Part shown: positions 40,075 through 50,285 of the stretch, piece by piece | Layout of the letters: every line of letters starts with the position of its first letter | How positions within the stretch are numbered: the stretch's first letter is position 1 | From: Chlorobium sp. | GTDB taxonomy: Bacteria > Bacteroidota > Chlorobiia > Chlorobiales > Chlorobiaceae | Length of the DNA: 64,000 nucleotides | Direction of reading: 5' to 3' | NCBI GenBank assembly: GCA_005862285.1 | Contig: SZXW01000010.1 | Coordinates: 248,001 to 312,000, forward strand | The notes under the pieces: model-generated | What the model was told of the DNA's origin: nothing | The model's database searches: none | What the model saw: only the letters and a program-made list of their open reading frames with translations | Made by a program: the position numbers and the translations under genes

Positions 40075-40638
40075 TCAGTTCAGTCCGGGAAGTTCGGGAG
40101 AATTCGCGACAATCTGGTACTCTCCGCCTTTAGAACGGACAGAACGGCTCCACATTCTTTCATACGCATCGCTGAAAACGATCTCCTTCGTGGCTTCCGC
40201 AGTATACCAGGCACCCTCTTCGAACTCTGTTTCGAGCTGCCCGGCAGTCCAGCCGGCATAGCCGAGGAAAAACCGGACATCGGACGACTGAATCACACCG
40301 GTATTGATAAGAAAGCTCAGCTGATCCTTGTCGCCTCCCCAGAACAGGCCGGGAAGAATTTCAAAAGAACCGTCTATCACATCCCCCCTTGTATGGAGAA
40401 AGTGCACGCTGTCGACCTGCACCGGGCCTCCCATGTGCAGGACTTCATCTATGTCCTCAAACCCGGCTATGGCTTCGCAGACTTTGAATTCCATCGGGCG
40501 GTTCAAAATAAAACCGAGAGATCCTTTTTCATTATGCTCACACATGATCAGGACCGTCCGCTTGAAATTCGATTCAAGAAGATTGGCTGAAGCAAGCAGG
40601 AGTTTTCCGGCTTCGAGTTTTTCAAATTCGTTGACCAT
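40075..40638 (-). CDS. YqgE/AlgH family protein
   Basis: GKLLLASANLLESNFKRTVLIMCEHNEKGSLGFILNRPMEFKV; FLGYAGWTAGQLETEFEEGAWY. Confidence 0.93.
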   Translation of the reverse strand: MVNEFEKLEAGKLLLASANLLESNFKRTVLIMCEHNEKGSLGFILNRPMEFKVCEAIAGFEDIDEVLHMGGPVQVDSVHFLHTRGDVIDGSFEILPGLFWGGDKDQLSFLINTGVIQSSDVRFFLGYAGWTAGQLETEFEEGAWYTAEATKEIVFSDAYERMWSRSVRSKGGEYQIVANSPELPGLN

Positions 40639-40647
40639 TCGATTTGT

Positions 40648-41124
40648 TCAGGTTTTTTTCTGAAGATAATCGAGCACCTCCTCAGCATGCTGGGCCGGCT
40701 TCACTTTCGGCCAGACTTTTTCAATCACTCCCTGTTCATCGATAAGGTAAGTGACGCGGTTGGTGCCCATGTATTCACGTCCCATAAATTTCTTGAGACC
40801 CCACACTCCGTAAGCTTCTACAATGCTTTTTTCCGTATCAGCCACCAGCCTGAACGGGAGCTGGAACTTGTCGGCAAACTTCCTGTGCTTTCCTTCGTCA
40901 TCAACACTCACGCCAAGGACATCAACCCCTGATATGCTGAATTTAGGCAAATTATCGCGAAAAGCACAAGCTTCGGCCGTACATCCCGGAGTATCGTCCT
41001 TCGGATAGAAATAAAGCAGTACCTTCTTCCCGCGGTACTCTTCAAGGGAAACCGTCTTGCCATCCTGGTCCTTTGCCGTAAATGAAGGTGCCGGAACGCC
41101 TGCTTCAAGTAATTTTGCTGTCAT
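40648..41124 (-). CDS. bcp: Thioredoxin-dependent peroxiredoxin (BCP family)
   Basis: VLLYFYPKDDTPGCTAEACAFRDNL. Confidence 0.94.
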   Translation of the reverse strand: MTAKLLEAGVPAPSFTAKDQDGKTVSLEEYRGKKVLLYFYPKDDTPGCTAEACAFRDNLPKFSISGVDVLGVSVDDEGKHRKFADKFQLPFRLVADTEKSIVEAYGVWGLKKFMGREYMGTNRVTYLIDEQGVIEKVWPKVKPAQHAEEVLDYLQKKT

Positions 41125-41200
41125 GAATGAAACTTATTTCAATTATTGATATGTTTTCCCTTGTAAATGAAACGCTTTTACTAAAAGTTTCTTGCACGGG

Positions 41201-41725
41201 ATGAAACGTTACCTTTTTTGTCCGGTTTGTGGAAATACCCTTGAACAGGGTTTTGTAGACGGGCGCGACCGGATGTTCTGCCCTTCCTGCTCATGGGTGC
41301 ATTACATCAATCCCCTGCCTGTCGCCGTTGCGTATGCGGTCAACAGGAACGACGATCTGCTGCTGGTCAGGCGGGCTCACGAACCTGCATTCAACGAATG
41401 GGCGCTTCCTGGCGGATTCCTCGAAGCGGGCGAAGAACCTCATGAGGGCTGCCTGCGGGAGCTGCACGAAGAGACTTCGCTGCGAGGCGAAATCGACGGC
41501 CTGATCGGGGTTTACCACCGTGAAGTCGAAATGTACGGATCGCTGCTCGTTATCGCCTACAAGGTTATCGTGGATGATGCATCCATCGCGATCAACCACG
41601 AACTCTTCGAAGCTGGATTCTACGCCCCTCAACAGAGGCCTGAAGTACGCATTCCACTCCATCGCAAAATCATCAGCGATGCCGCCCTGTCAGGATTTCT
41701 GTCGAACGGACAGAGGGGTTCATGA
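41201..41725 (+). CDS. NUDIX hydrolase with N-terminal zinc ribbon
   Basis: CPVCGNTLEQG...CPSCSW; Nudix box GGFLEAGEEPHEGCLRELHEETSL. Confidence 0.9.
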   Translation: MKRYLFCPVCGNTLEQGFVDGRDRMFCPSCSWVHYINPLPVAVAYAVNRNDDLLLVRRAHEPAFNEWALPGGFLEAGEEPHEGCLRELHEETSLRGEIDGLIGVYHREVEMYGSLLVIAYKVIVDDASIAINHELFEAGFYAPQQRPEVRIPLHRKIISDAALSGFLSNGQRGS

Positions 41726-41785
41726 TCAGCCGGATAACATTAACATGCAAATAGATCCACCGGCAGAACTACCGGCGGAAACAGT

Positions 41786-42508
41786 CTACTGCCCCGTCAG
41801 TCGCCGGTTGAAATCGGTAATGAGTTCATCGAGAACAAACAGGTCCGTGCAGGCATGATGCATCTTTACTGAAAGAGGCATCATCAGCCGGCCACTGTCG
41901 GAATAACGCTGCCCGAAATAGAAAAAGCTCTGTCCCTGCATCTGTGAAGGACGCCAGTGCAGCGTCAAGCCTGTGAACCTCAGGTTGGGCAGGTTGCCGA
42001 TGAAATGTGCGAAATTGAAAACCTCTGTGGAATTTTCAGGTTCTCCGTCCGGCCTGCGAGCGATTGCAAGTTTTTCGAGATATAAGTCGATGAAGCTCCG
42101 GAAATCCTGCCGGTAAACATCCTCTAGCACGATTTCGCGAAAACGAGCAGGACCTCCTACAGCTACGGGAATGAAGATCGGCGGATTATGCAGCAAATAC
42201 CACTCTTCGCCGGTACGGCGAAGGTTGAATGAAGGGTGGGATTGCAGTGTCCGGGCAAGATGCCAGATGAGGTAAGCGAAAAATGTGCCCTTTCCGCCGG
42301 ATGACTTGATTGCAGTATATCTGGCAAATGCTTCCGTAATATCAAGCTGCAGCGTCACATCCAGATAGGGGTTCTGCAGTTCAGGGCCGGAAAAGAAATC
42401 AAGTGAAAAGCTCAGCCAGCTCCCGAGCCTCGCCGGATCAACCCGTTCAGGCATGTATCGTTCAGGGGGAATGATCATATGTCGAGTTAAGCAGTTGAGG
42501 GCGCTCAA
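41786..42508 (-). CDS. Chloramphenicol acetyltransferase-like (CatA family) protein
   Basis: HHACTD (HHxxxD) catalytic-type motif; overall CatA-like layout. Confidence 0.75.
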   Translation of the reverse strand: MSALNCLTRHMIIPPERYMPERVDPARLGSWLSFSLDFFSGPELQNPYLDVTLQLDITEAFARYTAIKSSGGKGTFFAYLIWHLARTLQSHPSFNLRRTGEEWYLLHNPPIFIPVAVGGPARFREIVLEDVYRQDFRSFIDLYLEKLAIARRPDGEPENSTEVFNFAHFIGNLPNLRFTGLTLHWRPSQMQGQSFFYFGQRYSDSGRLMMPLSVKMHHACTDLFVLDELITDFNRRLTGQ

Positions 42509-42516
42509 GGATACTG

Positions 42517-43461
42517 CTATCCCTTTTCAACAGCCGTATTGTGACGCAGATTCCTGATATCCCGTAAGGGCGGCGCACCAAAGAGACGGCTGTACTCCCT
42601 GCTGAACTGGGACGGGCTTTCGTAACCCACCCTCAGCGCCGCGGTCGCCGCATCGAGATGCTCTGAAAACATGAGCCGCTTCGCTTCCTGAAGACGCAGC
42701 CACTTCTGGAACTGCAACGGAGTCATGGCAGTCAAAGCACGGAAATGGTGATGGAAGCTCGAAATGCTCATCATGGCATATGCTGCAAGTTCTTCAACCC
42801 GGAACTGTCGTTTATAATTATCTCTAAGCCATTCGACAGCCTTTGCAATCTGATTGCTCTGGCTTCCGGCCTCGATGATCTGCCGAATCCGCAAACCCTG
42901 TTCACCGACAAGCAGGCGGTAATAGATTTCACGCTTTACGAGGGGTGCAAGGATCGGAATTCCCTCCGGTTCATCAAACAGATCAATCAAACGGTGGAAA
43001 GCATCGAGTAACGGCAGCGATACTGAACCTACCGCCATGCCCCGGCCGGATCCGCTTTCCTTAGACAACGGAAGGTTATCATCTATGATCAATTGCGCAA
43101 TCTCCTGAATATTGAAGCGCAGCGTTATGCCCAGATAGGGTTTTTCATCACTTGCCCGGTTAACCTGCGCAACAACCGGCAGGTCGATAGAGGTTACAAG
43201 AAAATGATTTTCATCATACCTGTAGATATCATCGCCAAGCATGACCGTTTTGGCTCCCTGCGCAATTAGGCAGATACTCGGCCCGTGAAGATAGCTTGCC
43301 GGTTCGGAAGGGGCGTTCCTTCGGAACAGTGACAATTCAGGTATAGCGGAGGGCGACAAACTGCCTCTCGCAGTCAATCGTGCAATCTTTTCAGCAAGGA
43401 GCATCAGGTTTTTCCCGTTTCCGCCGGATTTACTCAAACCAATATCTTCTCTCTCATGCAT
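42517..43461 (-). CDS. AraC-family transcriptional regulator
   Basis: N-terminal AraC_N-like domain; C-terminal double HTH ...LRVGYESPSQFSREYSRLFGAPPLRDIRNL; start chosen at MHERED. Confidence 0.9.
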   Translation of the reverse strand: MHEREDIGLSKSGGNGKNLMLLAEKIARLTARGSLSPSAIPELSLFRRNAPSEPASYLHGPSICLIAQGAKTVMLGDDIYRYDENHFLVTSIDLPVVAQVNRASDEKPYLGITLRFNIQEIAQLIIDDNLPLSKESGSGRGMAVGSVSLPLLDAFHRLIDLFDEPEGIPILAPLVKREIYYRLLVGEQGLRIRQIIEAGSQSNQIAKAVEWLRDNYKRQFRVEELAAYAMMSISSFHHHFRALTAMTPLQFQKWLRLQEAKRLMFSEHLDAATAALRVGYESPSQFSREYSRLFGAPPLRDIRNLRHNTAVEKG

Positions 43462-43685
43462 GATTATATTTCCTGTTTCTGCTTCACTGACAATATCATC
43501 AAGAATTGGCAAGATACAACACTTTCCAGGAACATATAGAGAATCAGGCAAGAATTTAACAGGATCAATCTACCAGTGTCCGTACTATCGCAGGTAAATT
43601 GACAAGCATGAGAGGGAAAATTCTTATCTCAGATATGCAAAAAACTTCAGATCAGGATCAACAAGCACAAACGAGGAAAACATAA

Positions 43686-44834
43686 ATGAATAACTTCACC
43701 TTTTTCAACCCGACCAGGATCGAGTTTGGTACCGGCAAAGAGCAACTGATCGGTCAGGTTCTGGCCGACCATGGAGTAAAAAAGATTCTGTTTTGCTATG
43801 GCAGTGACCGTATCAAGCGGGATGGCCTGTTTACGACTGTCACAAAGAGTCTTAATGAACATGGTATTCAATTCGTCGAATGCGGCGGAATTGTCAGCAA
43901 TCCCGTCATCTCCAAGGTTCGCGAAGCCATTGCAATGGCCCGTGAGCATCAGGTCAATGCTGTTCTGAGCGTGGGTGGAGGTTCAGTCCTTGACAGTGCC
44001 AAGTCGATTGCCGCAGGCACTCTCTACCAGGGTGACGTGTGGGATTTGTTCAACGGTAAAGGAAAAATAAATGCGGCGCTGCCCGTATTCGATATCCTGA
44101 CGCTGGCAGCCGCCGGCAGCGAAATGAACAGCGGTGCGGTGGTGACCAACGAAGAAACCAGAGAGAAGTTTGCCATCGGCTCAGCGCACACCTTCCCGAA
44201 GGTTTCTATCGTGAATCCTGTCCTGATGCAGACAGTAACGCGAGATTATCTGGTGTATTCCGCAGCAGACATCATTGCCCACTCGATCGAAGGCTACTTC
44301 ACCGCCAGGGTGCAGCCGAAATTTCACTCGCGAATGGCTGAAGCCATTATCAACACGGTGATTGAAACGACTGAGACCCTGCTGAAAAACCCTATGGATT
44401 ACGACGCCCGTGCCGAGTTCGCCTGGGCCTCCACCCAGGCATTGAATGGCCTGATCTACGCCGGTACAGGCGGTTTCAGCTATCCCAATCACATGATCGA
44501 GCATTCATTGTCGGCCCTCTTCAATGTACCGCACGGTGCCGGCCTGTCGGTGATCATTCCCGCCTGGATGAAGTGGTATCACGGTCGTAAACCTGAACAA
44601 TTCCAGCGTTTTGCTAAATACATCTTCGGTGTTGATACCCCCGAGCAAGGTATCACCGCGTTGGAAAAGTGGTTCGACAAGATTGGCACCCCCACACGCC
44701 TGTCACAACTTGGAATTACCGAGGATGATTTGCCGGCAACAATCGAAAACATCCTCGGCAACGCCCGGTGGTTCGGCATTGCCGACATATACGAGCTGAA
44801 TGTCGTCACCGCCATCCTGCAGAACGCCCTGTAG
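43686..44834 (+). CDS. Iron-containing alcohol dehydrogenase (YqhD-like)
   Basis: VLSVGGGSVLDSAKSIAAG; metal-binding His motifs; divergent AraC regulator. Confidence 0.92.
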   Translation: MNNFTFFNPTRIEFGTGKEQLIGQVLADHGVKKILFCYGSDRIKRDGLFTTVTKSLNEHGIQFVECGGIVSNPVISKVREAIAMAREHQVNAVLSVGGGSVLDSAKSIAAGTLYQGDVWDLFNGKGKINAALPVFDILTLAAAGSEMNSGAVVTNEETREKFAIGSAHTFPKVSIVNPVLMQTVTRDYLVYSAADIIAHSIEGYFTARVQPKFHSRMAEAIINTVIETTETLLKNPMDYDARAEFAWASTQALNGLIYAGTGGFSYPNHMIEHSLSALFNVPHGAGLSVIIPAWMKWYHGRKPEQFQRFAKYIFGVDTPEQGITALEKWFDKIGTPTRLSQLGITEDDLPATIENILGNARWFGIADIYELNVVTAILQNAL

Positions 44835-44901
44835 TGGCTCACATCAGGAATGGCAAGTGCTCAACGTCACGGTCATCACTATTGTTGAAAGGACAATCAC
44901 C

Positions 44902-45980
<1,079 letters not shown>

Positions 45981-46046
45981 TCTTCATCACAAACAGCTTG
46001 AACTCCTCGGCGATAAAATGAGTGAGAGCAAGAAAATCATTTAACC

Positions 46047-46601
46047 ATGCCCATGAACAGCATCAGTAAGTCGGTACTCGTACTATCCTCGAGCCCCAGA
46101 AAAGGAGGGAACTCGGATACCCTGTGCGACCAGTTTGTATCAGGAGCCATGGAAGCCGGACATCATACGGAAAAAATATTCCTGAGAGACAAAACCATCA
46201 GTTACTGCACAGGTTGCGGGAGCTGTTTCAGCAGAAACAAAAGCTGCCCGCAAAAAGACGACATGTCAGAAATCCTGGAAAAGATGATCGATGCGGATGT
46301 CATTGTAATGGCGACGCCCGTTTACTTCTATACCATGTGCGGACAGATGAAAACCTGTATCGACAGGACCTGTGCCCGTTACACCGAGATCAGCGGCAAG
46401 GAGTTCTTCTTTATCGTAACCGCTGCGGTCGAAAGCACGCAGGCAATACAGAGAACCATCGAAGAGTTCAGGGGATTCACCTCATGCCTCGACAACCCAA
46501 CGGAAAAAGGGATTATCTACGGCACCGGCGCATGGAATATAGGGGATATCAAAAACAGCAGGGCAATGAAAACTGCTTACGATATGGGAAAATCCGTTTA
46601 G
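46047..46601 (+). CDS. Flavodoxin-fold NAD(P)H-dependent oxidoreductase
   Basis: VLVLSSSPRKGGNSDTLCDQFVSGA; CTGCGSC; ATPVYFYTMCGQMKTCIDRT. Confidence 0.88.
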   Translation: MPMNSISKSVLVLSSSPRKGGNSDTLCDQFVSGAMEAGHHTEKIFLRDKTISYCTGCGSCFSRNKSCPQKDDMSEILEKMIDADVIVMATPVYFYTMCGQMKTCIDRTCARYTEISGKEFFFIVTAAVESTQAIQRTIEEFRGFTSCLDNPTEKGIIYGTGAWNIGDIKNSRAMKTAYDMGKSV

Positions 46602-46637
46602 CGATGAACCTGCATAACATTAGAGAAAGCATATCGT

Positions 46638-48443
46638 CTAAATCGCCTGCCGCTTTTCAACTCTTTCTTGCTTTTCAGACGCCACGGGAAGGATAACGCT
46701 GAATACCGAACCCTGGTTCAGGCGGGAGCGGACAGTGATATTTCCTCGGTGGGCAAGGACGATGTGCTTCACGATCGAGAGCCCGAGCCCGGTCCCTCCC
46801 GATTTGCGTGAACGGGCTTTGTCGACCCGGTAAAAGCGCTCGAAAATGCGGTCGAGGTCCTGCGTCGAGATGCCGATCCCGTTGTCCTCCACATCGAGAT
46901 GCACGCTATCACCGCTTCTGAAGGCCGAAATCCTGATTTTTCCGTTCCGGTCGTCCACATATTTGATGGCATTGTCGAGCAGATTGCGAACAATAATATC
47001 GAGATATTCCTCATCGGCAAACACCGGCGGAAGATCTTCAGGGATCGTAACATCCAGACGGATCTGCTTTTGTTCAATCTGACGCCGGAGAAGTTCGACC
47101 GATCTGTTGACCGCGTTTGCAATTGATACCGGTTTGAAGTGGTATTCAATACGCCCCGATTCGATCTTCGACAGATCAAGCACATCATTTACAAGGGCTT
47201 CCAGCTGTTCGCTCTCCTGCAGGATGATCTGCAGAAAGGCCGTTGCATACTCCGGATCGCTGATGGCACCTTCGAGCAATGTTTCAGTGTATCCCTTGAT
47301 GCTGCTGAGCGGTGTGCGCAGTTCATGGGAAACACTCGAAACGAAATCCCTGCGCATGCGTTCGAGATTGCGCAGTCTGGTGATATCGTTGAGCACGAAC
47401 ACCATGCCCTGAAATTTTTCATCTTTTGTGATGGGCATGGTACTGACCTGCATGATGCGCGCTCCCTTGTCGGTCAGGAGGGAAAACTCTTCCTTCAGCA
47501 GTATCGACCTTTCGGCATGGACTTTTTCCAGCAGTTCACGGAGCTCCCTGTCACCGAGGTTCTTCAACGGCCTCGATTTGAGCATCGCGCCTTCGATCCG
47601 GAATTTCCGTGATGCTGCGGGATTGACAAGAATGATGTCCCCATTGGTATCGGTCACGATCACCGCTTCGCGGATACCGGAAAAAGCCGCCCGGTACCAC
47701 TCTCCGCTGAACCGCATCCGGTTGATCTCATCGCTGAGATAGTTTATTGCCCGGGCTATCCTCCCGGTTTCCTCCCCGTGATCGACTGCGGCGCTGCCGC
47801 TGAAATCACCGCGCACTCTTTTTTCCGCCGTTTCCGCCAGGTCCCTTAGAGGGCGCCTGAAGAATACTGCAAGCAGGGTACCCGCAAGAATGGAAAAAAT
47901 CAGCAAGAAGATCAAAGCCCGTTCCAGGTCATCCTCGATGCCGCTGCCGAATATACCGATCTGGTAAAGCGGTTTCGCGAAACGCATGACGGCATAAGGG
48001 TGTCCCTTGCCAAGCGGAACCGCCAGATAAAGCATCTTCTCCCTGACTGTCCGGCTGTATCGCGAATCTTCTCCGAACCCTTTTTCAAGCGCACTCCGGA
48101 ATTCAGGACGGTCCGCGTGGTTTTCGGCAAGATGCAGTTTTTCTAACGGGAGGGATGAATCGCCGATAATCCGCCCTCCGGTATCGATGAAAGTAACCCT
48201 GACATCGAGCATCTGACCTATTTTACGGGCCTGCCCGGCGGGAAAAGCTGGATCATCCCATTCGGAGGGCTTTTCAGACAGCAATTCCGCATTGAACAGA
48301 AGATCGCGGTGAAGTTCCTCGCGGACTAGGGCATGGATACGCTCCTTCACCTGCAGACCGAATACAAGCAGGCTTGCAAATACGGATATGAAAATAACCG
48401 AACCGGTTATGGCGCCTAACCTCAACGAAGCTTTAACCTGCAT
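46638..48443 (-). CDS. PhoR-type sensor histidine kinase
   Basis: HAMP and PAS-like regions; [40 protein letters not shown]. Confidence 0.9.
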   Translation of the reverse strand: MQVKASLRLGAITGSVIFISVFASLLVFGLQVKERIHALVREELHRDLLFNAELLSEKPSEWDDPAFPAGQARKIGQMLDVRVTFIDTGGRIIGDSSLPLEKLHLAENHADRPEFRSALEKGFGEDSRYSRTVREKMLYLAVPLGKGHPYAVMRFAKPLYQIGIFGSGIEDDLERALIFLLIFSILAGTLLAVFFRRPLRDLAETAEKRVRGDFSGSAAVDHGEETGRIARAINYLSDEINRMRFSGEWYRAAFSGIREAVIVTDTNGDIILVNPAASRKFRIEGAMLKSRPLKNLGDRELRELLEKVHAERSILLKEEFSLLTDKGARIMQVSTMPITKDEKFQGMVFVLNDITRLRNLERMRRDFVSSVSHELRTPLSSIKGYTETLLEGAISDPEYATAFLQIILQESEQLEALVNDVLDLSKIESGRIEYHFKPVSIANAVNRSVELLRRQIEQKQIRLDVTIPEDLPPVFADEEYLDIIVRNLLDNAIKYVDDRNGKIRISAFRSGDSVHLDVEDNGIGISTQDLDRIFERFYRVDKARSRKSGGTGLGLSIVKHIVLAHRGNITVRSRLNQGSVFSVILPVASEKQERVEKRQAI

Positions 48444-48447
48444 GGTT

Positions 48448-49143
48448 TCAGCTCCCGTTTTCCTCGAGCTTGTAGCCGTATCCCCGGACCGTTCTGATCA
48501 TGCGCCCGGTCCCGCCGAGTTTCTCACGCAGCCTCGTGATATGCGTATCGATGGTCCTGGTATTGATGCTACGGTCGATATCCCAGACGTCGCTCAAGAG
48601 CGATTCGCGCGACTGGGCCTCCCCTTTCCTTTTCAGGAGCGCCGCCAGCAGCTTGAACTCCATCATGGTGAGCACCAGTTCATTTCCGTCGAGCGACGCG
48701 GTATGGCGTGACATATCGATTTCGAGAGCTCCAGCTCTGAGAATATCGGCCACTCTTCCGCCATGGCGCCTGTCACGCTTGAGGATCGCGCGGATTCTCA
48801 AGGTCAGTTCACGAGGGCTGAAAGGTTTGACGACATAGTCGTCGATGCCGAGCTCGAAGCCGAGGATCCTGTCGATCTCCTCTCCCTTTGCCGTGAGCAT
48901 GATGATTGGTATATCCCGGTAAAGCTGATGCTGCCTTATTTTCCGGCAAACTTCGAAACCGTCGATGCCGGGCAGCATGATATCGAGCAGAACTATATCG
49001 ATGCTTTTCTGTGAAAGGTCTTGAAGCGCAACCTCTCCGCTGCTGTAGAGATGACAGTGAAAACCTGCTTTTTCAAGATTGTAAACCAGAAGGGTTCCAA
49101 GGTTCTGGTCATCCTCGACTATGAGAATAACTGGTTCAGTCAC
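48448..49143 (-). CDS. PhoB-type winged-helix response regulator
   Basis: IVEDDQNLGTLL; DIVLLDIMLPGIDGFEVCRKIR; C-terminal winged helix RTIDTHITRLREKLG. Confidence 0.92.
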   Translation of the reverse strand: MTEPVILIVEDDQNLGTLLVYNLEKAGFHCHLYSSGEVALQDLSQKSIDIVLLDIMLPGIDGFEVCRKIRQHQLYRDIPIIMLTAKGEEIDRILGFELGIDDYVVKPFSPRELTLRIRAILKRDRRHGGRVADILRAGALEIDMSRHTASLDGNELVLTMMEFKLLAALLKRKGEAQSRESLLSDVWDIDRSINTRTIDTHITRLREKLGGTGRMIRTVRGYGYKLEENGS

Positions 49144-49263
49144 GTTTTCGCCGTTTTTGTTTCTCTCTCATGTTGTTTTCGCATCCCTTTTTCAATATAC
49201 GGTCTTTCCGTCTGCGCTCTTCGTTCTCATCAACATTGGACACAAGTGAATCCCTCCCCCGGT

Positions 49264-50232
49264 TTATTGTCCGGCCTTCCAGCACGCCGCCTCGTGCCCG
49301 GACTCATATTCAAGAAGATCCGGCTGGTCGCGGCGGCACCGGTCATCCGCAAGCGGGCACCTGCCGGCAAACCTGCACCCCTCCGGCAGGTTCACGGCAC
49401 TCGGCACGTTGCCTTCGATGGCGTGAAGCCGCTCCTTGGGAGCACCGAGCCTGGGAATGGATTTCATAAGGCCCCGCGTATAGGGGTGGAGCGGATTGCT
49501 GAAAATCTGCCTGACAGCCCCTTTTTCCACAACTCTCGATGCGTACATGACAAGAACCTGCTCGCAAAGTTCCGCTACAACACCAAAGTCATGCGTGATG
49601 AGCATCACGCTCATACCGGTGTCGGACTTGAGTTTTCCGATAAGGTCGAGGATCTGCGCCTGCACGGTCACGTCGAGTGCTGTTGTAGGTTCGTCGGCGA
49701 TCAGAAGTGAAGGATTGCAGGAAAGCGCCATGGCGATCATGACTCGCTGCCGCATTCCGCCCGAAAGTTCATGGGGATACGAGGAAAATCGATCCGCAGG
49801 GTTGGGAATGCCGACAAGGTGCAGCAGTTCGATCGAACGTTTCTTCGCCTCTTCGTGGTTTATATCCCGGTGAATGAGGATCTGTTCCATAATCTGGCTG
49901 CCGCAGTTGAAGACCGGATTGAGCGAGCTCATGGGTTCCTGGAAGATCATGGCGATCTCGTCACCTCTCAGTTTGCGCATCTGCTCTTCGGATAGTTTCA
50001 GGAGATCGGTTCCTTTCCAGAGTATCTCCCCACCGGCAAAGTAGCCTGGAGGCATGGGAACAAGCCGCATGACGGAAAGAGCGGTCACCGATTTTCCGCA
50101 ACCGGACTCTCCGACGACACCGAGCGTTGAGTTTCGTCCAAGTGAAAAGCTCACGCCGTCGACGGCTTTTGCCGTGCCATTGTCGGTCGAATAGTAGGTC
50201 CTGAGGTTTTTCAGTTCAAGAATTTTTTCCAT
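49264..50232 (-). CDS. Peptide/nickel-type ABC transporter ATP-binding protein (OppD/DppD-like)
   Basis: [55 protein letters not shown]-terminal Cys-rich oligopeptide ABC tail. Confidence 0.92.
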   Translation of the reverse strand: MEKILELKNLRTYYSTDNGTAKAVDGVSFSLGRNSTLGVVGESGCGKSVTALSVMRLVPMPPGYFAGGEILWKGTDLLKLSEEQMRKLRGDEIAMIFQEPMSSLNPVFNCGSQIMEQILIHRDINHEEAKKRSIELLHLVGIPNPADRFSSYPHELSGGMRQRVMIAMALSCNPSLLIADEPTTALDVTVQAQILDLIGKLKSDTGMSVMLITHDFGVVAELCEQVLVMYASRVVEKGAVRQIFSNPLHPYTRGLMKSIPRLGAPKERLHAIEGNVPSAVNLPEGCRFAGRCPLADDRCRRDQPDLLEYESGHEAACWKAGQ

Positions 50233-50285
50233 ATATACCTATCTTCCCTGCCAGCGCTGATTTAAGGTTACGTTTTGCCGGGATC

